The notes under the pieces were generated by a model, which saw only the letters and a program-made list of their open reading frames with translations, was not told the origin of the DNA and ran no database searches. Below, in pieces: positions 1 through 5,928 of a stretch of DNA of 5,959 nucleotides. The stretch lies in NCBI GenBank assembly GCA_025354845.1, contig JANXMD010000653.1:1-5959 (forward strand). Reading direction: 5' to 3'. Both the position numbers and the translations under genes were made by a program. Numbering within the stretch: the first letter of the stretch is position 1; each line of letters starts with the position of its first letter. The stretch is from Verrucomicrobiota bacterium (GTDB taxonomy: Bacteria > Verrucomicrobiota > Verrucomicrobiia > Limisphaerales > UBA9464).

Positions 1-1997
1 AGGGCCTGCGCCTGCTCGACGTCATGCGCCGTAAATACGATGTCGTCCTCTCCAATCCCTACGGCTCGGTCATCAGCACCAACGTCCTCGTGGCGGTCCT
101 GCCCGCGGACGGCGTGGCCCCGGTAGCGATGTACGCCGCCGGTCAGCCAGGATTCGACAAGGCACGCATTTGGTTCTCCAAACCGCTCGATCCAGCCACC
201 GCCCAGACTGCGGCGAACTACAAGATCGCCGGTCTCACCGTGACCGCCGCAGCCCTCGTCGGCACTGCGGGTACAGCGAACGACAATGTGGTGGAGCTGA
301 CTACCGCAAAGCAGGCACCCGGTCAGACCTACACGGTCACCATCACCGGCGTGAAGGATCAGATGCTCCCGGCCTCCACTATCGCGGCCGCAAGCACCGT
401 CACCTTCGGCTCCTGGGCGCTCGCCCCGGGCACTCTGCGTTTCGAGTATTACGAAAACATTCCGGGAGCGAGCGATGACTCCATCACCGCCGCGCTCGCC
501 GATCCGCGCGTCGTCGCCGGAACGCCGACCCTTCTCGGCAACATCGTCGGGAAATTCGACACCCGGACCATCTTCCCGGATGACAGCCACGAGCACTATC
601 TGGCCCGGATCTCAGGATTTATCACCCCGACCGAAACTGCAGACTACTACCTCTTCCTGTCTTCGGATGACGGCTCCCGCCTCTACCTCAGCAAGGACGA
701 GACGCTTCCCAACCCCGCCATCGACACCCCGATCGCGAACGAGCCGGGCTGCTGCCGAGCCTTCCTGGAACCCGATTCGGGAGCCCCGGTCACAACCGCG
801 ACCCCCATCACGCTCACGGCCGGAAAGAAGTACGCCGTTCTCGCGCTCCTGAAAGAAGAGGGCGGCGGCGACTTCCTGCGGGTGGCGTGGCGCAAAACCA
901 CCGATGCCACTGAAGCGGCCTCGCTGACTCCAATGGACGGCAAGTACCTCGCCTCATACGTCGATCCCAACGCCGAAGTGGTCTTCAAGCGCCAGCCGAT
1001 CAACCAGGAAGCGCTCCTTCCCTCGACTTCGATCAACTTCGCGAACCTCAGCTTTGCCTCCACCGATGCCGGGTTCGCCGTCACCAACACCACGCCCCCG
1101 CCTCCTGGGCCCTGGATTTACGACCCTGGGGCCGGCGCCTGGACTGCCAACGGGTCCGACACCGGATGCGGTGGCCCCTTCAACTCGCGTCTCTACAGCA
1201 GCGAGTTTGTTGTTCCTGAAGCCCAGGCGGTAACCCTGAACTTCAGCCACCGCTACTCGTTTGAGGCGGACGGGTTTGACGGAGGCCAGGTGCTGATCAG
1301 TGTCAACGGCGGCGAGTTCAAGGCGGTCACGCTGGAGAGCTTTACGGCCAACGGCTACGGCACCATCAAGGTCCAGGGCAACGGCGTGCTGAAGGGCCTC
1401 AACGCTTTCACCGGCGATTCGCCGGGATTTGCGGCCGCCACCTTCGTCAACACCACCGCGATCCTCGGCACCTTCAAGAAGGGTGACAAGATCGTGGTCC
1501 AGTTCCTCGGCGCCTGGGACGACTGCTCCGGAGCTGGCACCCCGAGCTGGGCAATTCGCAGTCTCGCGCTGTCCTACAGTTCGGCGCCGGTGGCCGTGAC
1601 GTTTGACACCGACGTCTCAGTGACCCGCCAGGGCGCAGCGACCAGCTTCACCTATCAATGGCAGCGGAATGACGGCACCGGCTTTGTGGACCTCGCCGGG
1701 GCCACCACCTCCTCCTTCCGCTTCTTCCCGACGGTGGCGGCGGACCTCACCGCGACCTTCCGGGTCTTGGTGGGCGTGACCGGCAATCTGGTGCCGAGCG
1801 CCGTGGTCAAGGTGGTCGAACCCAATTCAACGCCGACGCTTTCGATCGGCGCCGCCGGTTCGAAGATCACCGTCACCTACACCGGGACCTTGCAGTCCGC
1901 CGCGAGCGTGACCGGGCCGTTCGCGACTGTGACCGGTGCCACGAGCCCGTACGTACCGACGGTGTCCGGCACCTTGTTCTTCCGGAGTGTGAAGTAG
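1..1997 (+). CDS. Large secreted modular protein (Ig-like / SbsA Ig-like / PA14 / jelly-roll-like), 5'-truncated by window edge
   Basis: The frame is open from the first bases, and the residues before the first in-frame ATG (position 24) already fit an Ig-like strand, so the true start lies left of the window. Counting from that ATG (657 codons, TAG stop), the modules are: about 1-27, the end of an Ig-like domain (YDVVLSNPYGSV); 33-129, an SbsA/Big_5-type Ig-like domain (ARIWFSKPLDPATA, then YTVTITGVKD); 135-315, a PA14-like domain with the core ADYYLFLSSDDGSRLYL and a later 'TAGKKYAVLALLKEEGGGDFLRVAW' type strand pair split around residue 275; about 340-520, a beta-rich jelly-roll or MAM-like region (DGFDGGQVLISVNGG, ending PSWAIRSLALSY); 523-600, an Ig-like domain (YQWQRND); 604-657, a terminal module (GTLQSAASVTGP, ending LFFRSVK). 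PA14 domains are known as glycan-binding modules in many proteins. No catalytic domain is visible in this part, and any enzyme would be upstream. Cell-surface or secreted adhesin, or the accessory tail of a large enzyme, is inference. Confidence 0.88.
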   Translation, partial: GLRLLDVMRRKYDVVLSNPYGSVISTNVLVAVLPADGVAPVAMYAAGQPGFDKARIWFSKPLDPATAQTAANYKIAGLTVTAAALVGTAGTANDNVVELTTAKQAPGQTYTVTITGVKDQMLPASTIAAASTVTFGSWALAPGTLRFEYYENIPGASDDSITAALADPRVVAGTPTLLGNIVGKFDTRTIFPDDSHEHYLARISGFITPTETADYYLFLSSDDGSRLYLSKDETLPNPAIDTPIANEPGCCRAFLEPDSGAPVTTATPITLTAGKKYAVLALLKEEGGGDFLRVAWRKTTDATEAASLTPMDGKYLASYVDPNAEVVFKRQPINQEALLPSTSINFANLSFASTDAGFAVTNTTPPPPGPWIYDPGAGAWTANGSDTGCGGPFNSRLYSSEFVVPEAQAVTLNFSHRYSFEADGFDGGQVLISVNGGEFKAVTLESFTANGYGTIKVQGNGVLKGLNAFTGDSPGFAAATFVNTTAILGTFKKGDKIVVQFLGAWDDCSGAGTPSWAIRSLALSYSSAPVAVTFDTDVSVTRQGAATSFTYQWQRNDGTGFVDLAGATTSSFRFFPTVAADLTATFRVLVGVTGNLVPSAVVKVVEPNSTPTLSIGAAGSKITVTYTGTLQSAASVTGPFATVTGATSPYVPTVSGTLFFRSVK

Positions 1998-2013
1998 TCC
2001 GGATCCCCAACAC

Positions 2014-2052
2014 AAAGGCCGGGAAGATTCGTCTTCCCGGCCTTTTTGTTTT
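2014..2052 (+). terminator. Strong Rho-independent terminator after the modular protein gene
   Basis: A perfect 14-bp stem (AAAGGCCGGGAAGA at 2014-2027 pairing with 2032-2045) closes a TTCG tetraloop at 2028-2031 and runs into a T-rich tract (five T, G, four T, ending at 2052). It begins 17 nt after the TAG stop at 1995-1997. On the minus strand the same stem is followed only by TTTGTGTT, so it may also act weakly on transcripts arriving from the convergent deacetylase gene. I found no better minus-strand terminator in the gap. Confidence 0.95.
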
Positions 2053-2270
2053 GCGCAACCCGCCGGTCGCCCTTTGCGGCAGTTTTCAAGGGTAGCGCGA
2101 GGCTCCGCCGAGCGGGTGCGTAGAGGGCGGGTGGGACGCCGCGGGGCGTTTCGCCTTTCTCTTCAACCCTGCATCGTTTCAACACTTCAACCTCTTCAGT
2201 CCCGTCCGCCCACCTGGCTCATCAGGAGATTCGCCCTACCGCCGGGTCCATATCCCGCACCAAATTCCAC
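2053..2270. other. Convergent intergenic gap with GC hairpins, no gene
   Basis: No convincing coding sequence lies between the terminator and the deacetylase stop. Two short perfect dyads are visible: GCTC-CGCC-GAGC at 2102-2113 and ACGCC-GCGG-GGCGT at 2136-2149. Neither is followed by a T-run on either strand, so they are poor terminators. The stretches 2091-2113 (GGTAGCGCGAGGCTCCGCC...) and 2216-2240 (GGCTCATCAGGAG...CGCCCTACC) resemble, from memory, short sequences that recur between genes in Verrucomicrobiota. The dispersed-repeat reading is therefore inference. The spurious open frames crossing the gap have arginine- and proline-rich translations with no family signature. Confidence 0.5.
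2161..2199. repeat. Short degenerate TTCAAC motif series
   Basis: Three exact TTCAAC hexamers (starting 2162, 2178 and 2186), with a final partial TTCAG near 2195, lie in a 39-bp pyrimidine-rich stretch. The surrounding octamers are cTTCAACc, tTTCAACa and cTTCAACc. This sits 72-110 bp past the stop of the minus-strand deacetylase. On that strand it reads as repeats of GTTGAA. The spacing is uneven and no function is apparent; it may be part of a dispersed repeat. Confidence 0.4.
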
Positions 2271-3272
2271 TCACGGCAAGTCGGCGGCCTTGCCGCGGCG
2301 CTCGGCCAGTTCACGCCAGGTGGTTTGCAGGATGCCTCGCTCGTGCAACAGCGCCCGCACCCGCGGATCGGTCAAACACTGCAGATCGGCCCGACGCGAT
2401 TCACTGGATCCGGTGATGATCGGAAATTCCTCAGTCGGTCGCGACGCGTGGAACAGAATCTCGGTAACCCCAGGCTTCAATTCCCGCAACAGCTTCAGGA
2501 AGTTCTCCAGCTTCTCATCCGGCTTCCATCCGTACGACCCGGTGTGCAGGTCATCGAGCACCGGCAGGCCCGCATTCCAGATCTGTTTGATCCACGGCTT
2601 GAGAGAGTCCATCGCCTCGCCGTTCTCCTGACGGGCGTACGTCGAATGCCCGCCCACAGCCAGAATGGGGACCTTCTTCTCAATGCCCACCTTGGCGTAA
2701 CGTTCGAAGAAATCCTTTCGGGTAAACAGGGTGCCCATGTGCGAATCGAGGTGGGTGATCGGCAGCCCCAGGGTTTCGGCGCGGTCGATCTGCGCGCGGA
2801 TCTCGCGCTCCACCTCGTCAGGCGTTCCCTTGAGCGCGGTGGCCGCCGAGCCACGCCACAGACAGCCTTCGGAATCCGTGAGCCCAGGCACCTGGCTCTT
2901 GCCGGCAACCGGTCCCCAACGATAGGGAGCCCACTCCGAATTCAGGGTGAGATGCAGCCCGCTGTCGACATCCGGGTGCGCCTTCAAATAAACCGCAATC
3001 TCGGACACCCACGCGCAGGGCATCATGATCGCCCACGACGTGGCTACGCCATTCGTGACCGCCTCGGTGGCGCCGAGATTGGAAGCGTGCGACATGCCGA
3101 CGTCGTCGACATGGAGGATGACCACGACATCCGCCGCCTTCCACCCGAGCCGCTCCGCAAACGTCGGCTCCGCGGTGGCTCGGGAAATCCCAATCACGCC
3201 GGCCGCGACCAAGGAGAACGTCACCGACACGGAGCGAACAACGCGTGCGAGCCGGGAGGGGTTGAACTTCAT
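2271..3272 (-). CDS. Exported ChbG/YdjC-family carbohydrate deacetylase
   Basis: This 333-residue product has the hallmarks of the ChbG/YdjC/HpnK deacetylase family (metal-dependent removal of acetyl groups from sugars). Residues here count from the ATG at 3272. They include an Asp-Asp motif on the first strand (VVILHVDDVGMSH, Asp56 and Asp57), a GLHLTL motif (His107), an HLDSHMG motif (His174, Asp176, His178) and a late ILFHASRP strand (His275). By family analogy Asp57, His107 and His178 are the likely metal ligands. The N terminus is a signal peptide: a basic start, hydrophobic residues about 14-29, and a predicted cleavage at ATA|EP near residue 34. Export sets it apart from cytoplasmic E. 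coli ChbG, so the substrate is probably a periplasmic or extracellular glycan; it cannot be named from sequence. An in-frame TAG at 3293-3291 limits the start to the GTG at 3281 or the ATG at 3272. ATG is preferred. No Shine-Dalgarno is well placed; the nearest GGAGG ends 16 nt before the GTG. It lies downstream of, and codirectional with, the propeller gene. Confidence 0.9.
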   Translation of the reverse strand: MKFNPSRLARVVRSVSVTFSLVAAGVIGISRATAEPTFAERLGWKAADVVVILHVDDVGMSHASNLGATEAVTNGVATSWAIMMPCAWVSEIAVYLKAHPDVDSGLHLTLNSEWAPYRWGPVAGKSQVPGLTDSEGCLWRGSAATALKGTPDEVEREIRAQIDRAETLGLPITHLDSHMGTLFTRKDFFERYAKVGIEKKVPILAVGGHSTYARQENGEAMDSLKPWIKQIWNAGLPVLDDLHTGSYGWKPDEKLENFLKLLRELKPGVTEILFHASRPTEEFPIITGSSESRRADLQCLTDPRVRALLHERGILQTTWRELAERRGKAADLP

Positions 3273-3281
3273 GGTGGGCAC

Positions 3282-3408
3282 GAGGAAGCTCTACCAGCCT
3301 CCGTCAGGCAAGGCGAGGCAACGCATGACCAAGAGGAACACAATTCCCATCACGCAACGCACGACGGGTGAGCTTTGCGTTGCCGAGCCATGGACCCCGG
3401 CGTTGGCG
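3282..3408 (-). promoter_or_regulatory. Gap between propeller and deacetylase genes with three GCAACGCA motifs
   Basis: The octamer GCAACGCA occurs on the plus strand at 3318-3325 and 3354-3361 and in inverted orientation (TGCGTTGC) at 3376-3383. The last two form a dyad with a loop of about 14-16 nt and no T-run, so this is not an intrinsic terminator. The motifs lie just upstream of the deacetylase start and could be protein-binding sites or a folded leader element. No convincing -35/-10 pair was found, so read-through from the propeller gene is plausible. The regulatory role is inference. Confidence 0.3.
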
Positions 3409-5436
3409 TCACGGGGCGAGGGTGAGCGCCCGATAGAAGCGGGCGGGGGGCGCATTGACGGACGGATCGAGAAATTGAGCGGGAAGCGCGGCCGAATCCA
3501 GATTGGTGATCGTGGTCCAAGTCGTCAGATTCTCGGAGGATTGAATGCCAATCAGTCCGATCGCTGCTCCGGTGACCGTAAATTGGAATCCACCCGCGGC
3601 TGGAAATGTGACGGACTCCAGATGAACTCCCGACGCCAGCGAGGAGACAATGGAGCCGTCGTCACCCACCGCGAGGAACCTTCCCTTCCCATAGCAAATC
3701 GAGGCCAGGCGACTTGCCACGGTTGCGTTACGTGGACTCCAGTTCAATCCATCAGTCGAGACAAGGATCGTTCCCGCCGCTCCCACAGCCACGAAGGTTC
3801 CATTTGCCTCAATCGTCGCCGAAAGGTTGGCAGCAATTCCTTTGGGCTTCACGGCCCAGGCAATGCCGTCTTCAGAAGCCAGTTCAGTTCCATCCACTCC
3901 CGTGACGACGAATTTCCCGCCACCAAACGCAATGGAGGTGAGGTCCGCCTGGGTTCCCGAGGAATGCGACGTCCAGGCGATTCCATCGAGCGACGACAAA
4001 ATGGTTCCGGTGTTGCCAATGGCGACAAATCGGCCCGTGGCAAAAACGACGTCCGCCAACTCCGGAGTTTCAGGAGGAGTCGGTTGGAGACTCCACCCGA
4101 CGCCATCCGTGGATCTGTAAGTCAGGCCAGTAACAAAACCTGAATTCGGATTCCGCTGGAGCCCAACGGCCACCCAGGCCCCGGCGCCGAACACCACCCG
4201 ATTGAGTCCGAAGTCACCGGCAAGTCGCTGGGTCCAGTTCGTTCCATCCGGCGAACTCAGGATCTGCCCGCCAAACGGGGTTCCCGTCTGACGGCCAACC
4301 GCCACGAAGCTGGAACCGGAAGAGGCAACACCCTGCAGAGAGTTCCGCGTATTTGAATCCATCCTCTGCCGAGTCCATTGATACCCATCTGGCGACGACG
4401 CGATAAGACCGGAGTCTCCCACCACCACGAAGATTCCGTTTCCAAAGCAGGCACCCTTGAGACCGCCCCGAGTGCCGAAATTGCGCTGGGTCCAGTGGAT
4501 GCCATCGACCGATTCCGCCACGGCGCCAGCATCCCCAACCGCGGTGAAGTGGCCGCGGGCGTACACCACATCGTTGAGAACCGGTGAGCCGGAAACCACC
4601 TGCTGCGCCCAGGAAATACCGTCCGACGAGGTGTAGGCGGTATGTCCGTCGAGGGTCGATTCAGAGCCGAGGGCGAGAAACGTATTCCCACCAAAGGCGA
4701 CTTTTCGCAGATCAAACGTCGCCGGGCTGGACTGAGTATTCCAATGCATCCCGTCGTCCGAGGACCCGATCAATCCACTGGCCCCGACCACCACATAGGT
4801 TCCATTGCCACGGGCGATGCCATTGAGCAGTCGATTACCACCGGCCCCGGTGTTGGTCCAAAGGATGCCGTCCGAGGACCGAATCACGGTATAGGCATCG
4901 CCCACCGCAAAGAAACCGGTATCAAAATAAGCAACGGCGGAGAGAAAGTTCCCGGTGGAAGAGTTTCGAAGCGTCCAATGAATGCCGTCCGGGGACGTAC
5001 GAATTCGCCCGATTTCACCCGCCACCACAAACAACCCGGCTCCGAAGGCGACGCTCTGCAACGTCACATCCGTCCCCGTGATTTGAGGCGTCCAGTGCAG
5101 GCCGTCGGGAGAGGTGAGCACCGTCCCGATATCGCCGGCCGCCACATACTGTCCCAGACCAAAGCTCACGGATCGCAGAGCCTGGTCGTTGCCCGTTGGA
5201 GACACAGACCACGCAAGACCATCCCGTGAACTTCGCGCGCCCCCCGCTCGGTCCACTGCCACATAGCGATTGTTGCCGAAGGCGATTCCGAGGAGGTCGG
5301 GGTTGTTCAGCCTCCAGACATCCTGCGCGCTCACGACCGCCACCCCGATGAAACTGAAAAGACCCAGCATTGCTCCAACGCAATAACCACACGCCGTGCG
5401 CGACCATCTCAGAATGGTTTTTTGTAGAGTGGGCAC
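3409..5436 (-). CDS. Exported 14-repeat beta-propeller protein (BNR/YVTN-like) with C-terminal module
   Basis: Read from the GTG at 5436, this is a 675-residue protein. Residues 1-37 form a good signal peptide: MPTLQKTILRWSR, a hydrophobic stretch VGAMLGLFSFIGVAVV, then cleavage at VSA|QD. Residues 48-603 are fourteen consecutive repeats of about 39 residues, with consensus L..VAFG.G.FVAVG..G.I..S.DG..WT; several have insertions to 41-49 residues. Such repeats build beta-propeller blades and are often annotated as WD40/YVTN/BNR-like or Ycf48-like. Fourteen blades fit two seven-bladed propellers. Residues 604-675 form a beta-rich terminal module (IQSSENLTTWTTI, FLDPSVNAPPARFYRALTLAP) of a type that ends many Verrucomicrobiota exported proteins; a sorting or anchoring role is inference. 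No catalytic residues are evident, so a surface binding or scaffold role is most likely. The frame stays open upstream to a GTG at 5670, but that extension is unlike a coding N terminus. The ATG at 5370 would remove the basic part of the signal peptide. There is no clear Shine-Dalgarno. It may be co-transcribed with the deacetylase downstream. Confidence 0.87.
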   Translation of the reverse strand: MPTLQKTILRWSRTACGYCVGAMLGLFSFIGVAVVSAQDVWRLNNPDLLGIAFGNNRYVAVDRAGGARSSRDGLAWSVSPTGNDQALRSVSFGLGQYVAAGDIGTVLTSPDGLHWTPQITGTDVTLQSVAFGAGLFVVAGEIGRIRTSPDGIHWTLRNSSTGNFLSAVAYFDTGFFAVGDAYTVIRSSDGILWTNTGAGGNRLLNGIARGNGTYVVVGASGLIGSSDDGMHWNTQSSPATFDLRKVAFGGNTFLALGSESTLDGHTAYTSSDGISWAQQVVSGSPVLNDVVYARGHFTAVGDAGAVAESVDGIHWTQRNFGTRGGLKGACFGNGIFVVVGDSGLIASSPDGYQWTRQRMDSNTRNSLQGVASSGSSFVAVGRQTGTPFGGQILSSPDGTNWTQRLAGDFGLNRVVFGAGAWVAVGLQRNPNSGFVTGLTYRSTDGVGWSLQPTPPETPELADVVFATGRFVAIGNTGTILSSLDGIAWTSHSSGTQADLTSIAFGGGKFVVTGVDGTELASEDGIAWAVKPKGIAANLSATIEANGTFVAVGAAGTILVSTDGLNWSPRNATVASRLASICYGKGRFLAVGDDGSIVSSLASGVHLESVTFPAAGGFQFTVTGAAIGLIGIQSSENLTTWTTITNLDSAALPAQFLDPSVNAPPARFYRALTLAP
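3628..5295 (-). repeat. Fourteen tandem ~117-bp blade-coding repeats inside the propeller gene
   Basis: Repeat starts in the translation (counted from the GTG at 5436) are residues 48, 87, 126, 165, 204, 243, 287, 326, 367, 411, 460, 499, 538 and 577. Nine full units are exactly 39 residues. Units 6, 8, 9 and 10 are 44, 41, 44 and 49 because of loop insertions before the S.DG..W motif, or just after it in some units. Unit 14 is 27 residues and lacks DG..W. The invariant core is the S.DG..W turn, matching the last strand of one blade and the loop to the next. DNA identity between units is modest, so these are old duplications rather than recent slippage. Confidence 0.85.
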
Positions 5437-5702
5437 GGAAAGAATATCGATCCGGGAGAAATCGTGGTCCAATGTTTGATCGCCGCAGGAGTCGGACCCG
5501 TGTCCGAGCAGTCCCCGGTCCCACCCTTTCCCCCCATGGTCCATTTGGAGAATCGGCTCCACCTTCCAGGGTTTCCTCCATTTGCAGGAACGTCGATCCA
5601 CCCAAAGAACTCGATTCGCTCTGTCAAATGTAGACTGTATAGATCCCCAAACGCCTCCAGGTGCAGCCACAGTGTCCGCTCCTCGGACCTCACCGGTACG
5701 CT
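5437..5702. other. Upstream region of the propeller gene, no gene seen
   Basis: This stretch precedes the propeller start. The minus-strand frame is open through it to 5670, but its translation (tryptophan-, glycine- and aspartate-rich, no repeat or domain pattern, sitting before the signal peptide) argues against coding. A perfect 6-bp dyad, TCGGAC-CCGT-GTCCGA, lies at 5492-5507, about 56-71 nt upstream of the GTG. The patch around 5600-5650 is less GC-rich and includes a lone TTGACA on the minus strand (5627-5622) without a matching -10 box. Confidence 0.5.
5443..5472 (-). promoter_or_regulatory. Weak candidate sigma70-type promoter for the propeller gene
   Basis: On the minus strand TTGGAC (5472-5467) is separated by 18 nt from GATATT (5448-5443), which lies 6 nt before the GTG at 5436. 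Use of this promoter would give a leaderless or almost leaderless message, which would fit the absence of a Shine-Dalgarno site. Both boxes deviate from consensus, and such pairs occur by chance, so this is only a candidate. Confidence 0.2.
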
Positions 5703-5928
5703 GCGCTCCAGAGAGGCCGCCCCTCCGGGGCTACGGAGCGCTGGCATCCTGCCGGCGAGTTGGTTCCCAGCGCCGTCGGCGCGACATCGTTGTAGACACC
5801 ACCCCCCGATGATTCTCCAGCCCTGTAGGGGCGACATCCTCCGTTCAACCTGCGCAGACGATGCCGCCCCGCTGGGGCTCAATCGTATTGCGGTAACGGG
5901 TTCTACACAGATTGCGCACCGCCGGCGC
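5703..5928. repeat. Cluster of five ~50-bp-spaced GC hairpin repeats in mixed orientation, REP/BIME-like
   Basis: Five 13-nt hairpins with a 5-bp stem and 3-nt loop occur at 5719-5731, 5770-5782, 5820-5832, 5866-5878 and 5916-5928, with start-to-start distances of 51, 50, 46 and 50 bp. The stems differ but mostly remain paired: stem position 3/11 is C-G, G-C, C-G, C-G and A/C, and position 5/9 is C-G or T.G. Copies 2 and 3 are followed by GACATC. Copies 4 and 5 are preceded by GATGCC or GATTGC, so they point the other way. Copy 2 and the reverse complement of copy 5 match at 23 of 31 positions, including TGTAGA. A sixth hairpin of another type lies at 5739-5757 (CGCTGGCA-TCC-TGCCGGCG, one T.G pair), and copy 1 is enclosed by a 7-bp outer stem (GCGCTCC at 5703, GGAGCGC at 5735). 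The array may continue beyond the window. It resembles REP/BIME-type interspersed elements. Confidence 0.7.

Noticed and set aside
33..68. RRKYDVVLSNPYG resembles motif IV (NPPY) of adenine DNA methyltransferases.
   Set aside because: The second proline is missing, and the sequence continues as an Ig-like strand (GSVISTNVLVAV) into an SbsA-type Ig-like and then a PA14 domain, with no other methyltransferase motif.
3291..3350. A 19-codon minus-strand open frame (MGIVFLLVMRCLALPDGGW) ending 9 nt before the GTG at 3281, in the same frame as the deacetylase, as a possible leader peptide.
   Set aside because: It has no Shine-Dalgarno site, no regulatory codon run and no coding support; it mainly shows that the deacetylase cannot start further upstream because of its TAG.
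2325..4143. Long plus-strand open frames (2325-3371 and 3025-4143) opposite the deacetylase and propeller genes.
   Set aside because: Their translations are rich in Arg, Gly and Pro with no domain pattern, and they lie antisense to genes with clear family motifs and signal peptides; they are a by-product of high GC content.
5599..5627. TTGACA on the minus strand (5627-5622) as a promoter for the propeller gene.
   Set aside because: The hexamer 17 nt downstream is TGGGTG, not a -10 element, and no alternative spacing gives one.
5437..5670. A 78-codon N-terminal extension of the propeller protein up to the GTG at 5670.
   Set aside because: It would bury the signal peptide inside the protein and has no recognizable pattern; the GTG at 5436 gives a well-formed signal peptide.
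5703..5928. CRISPR array, suggested by the regular ~50-bp spacing.
   Set aside because: The repeated core is only 13 nt, differs between copies, flips orientation and has related rather than unique spacers; no cas gene is present.
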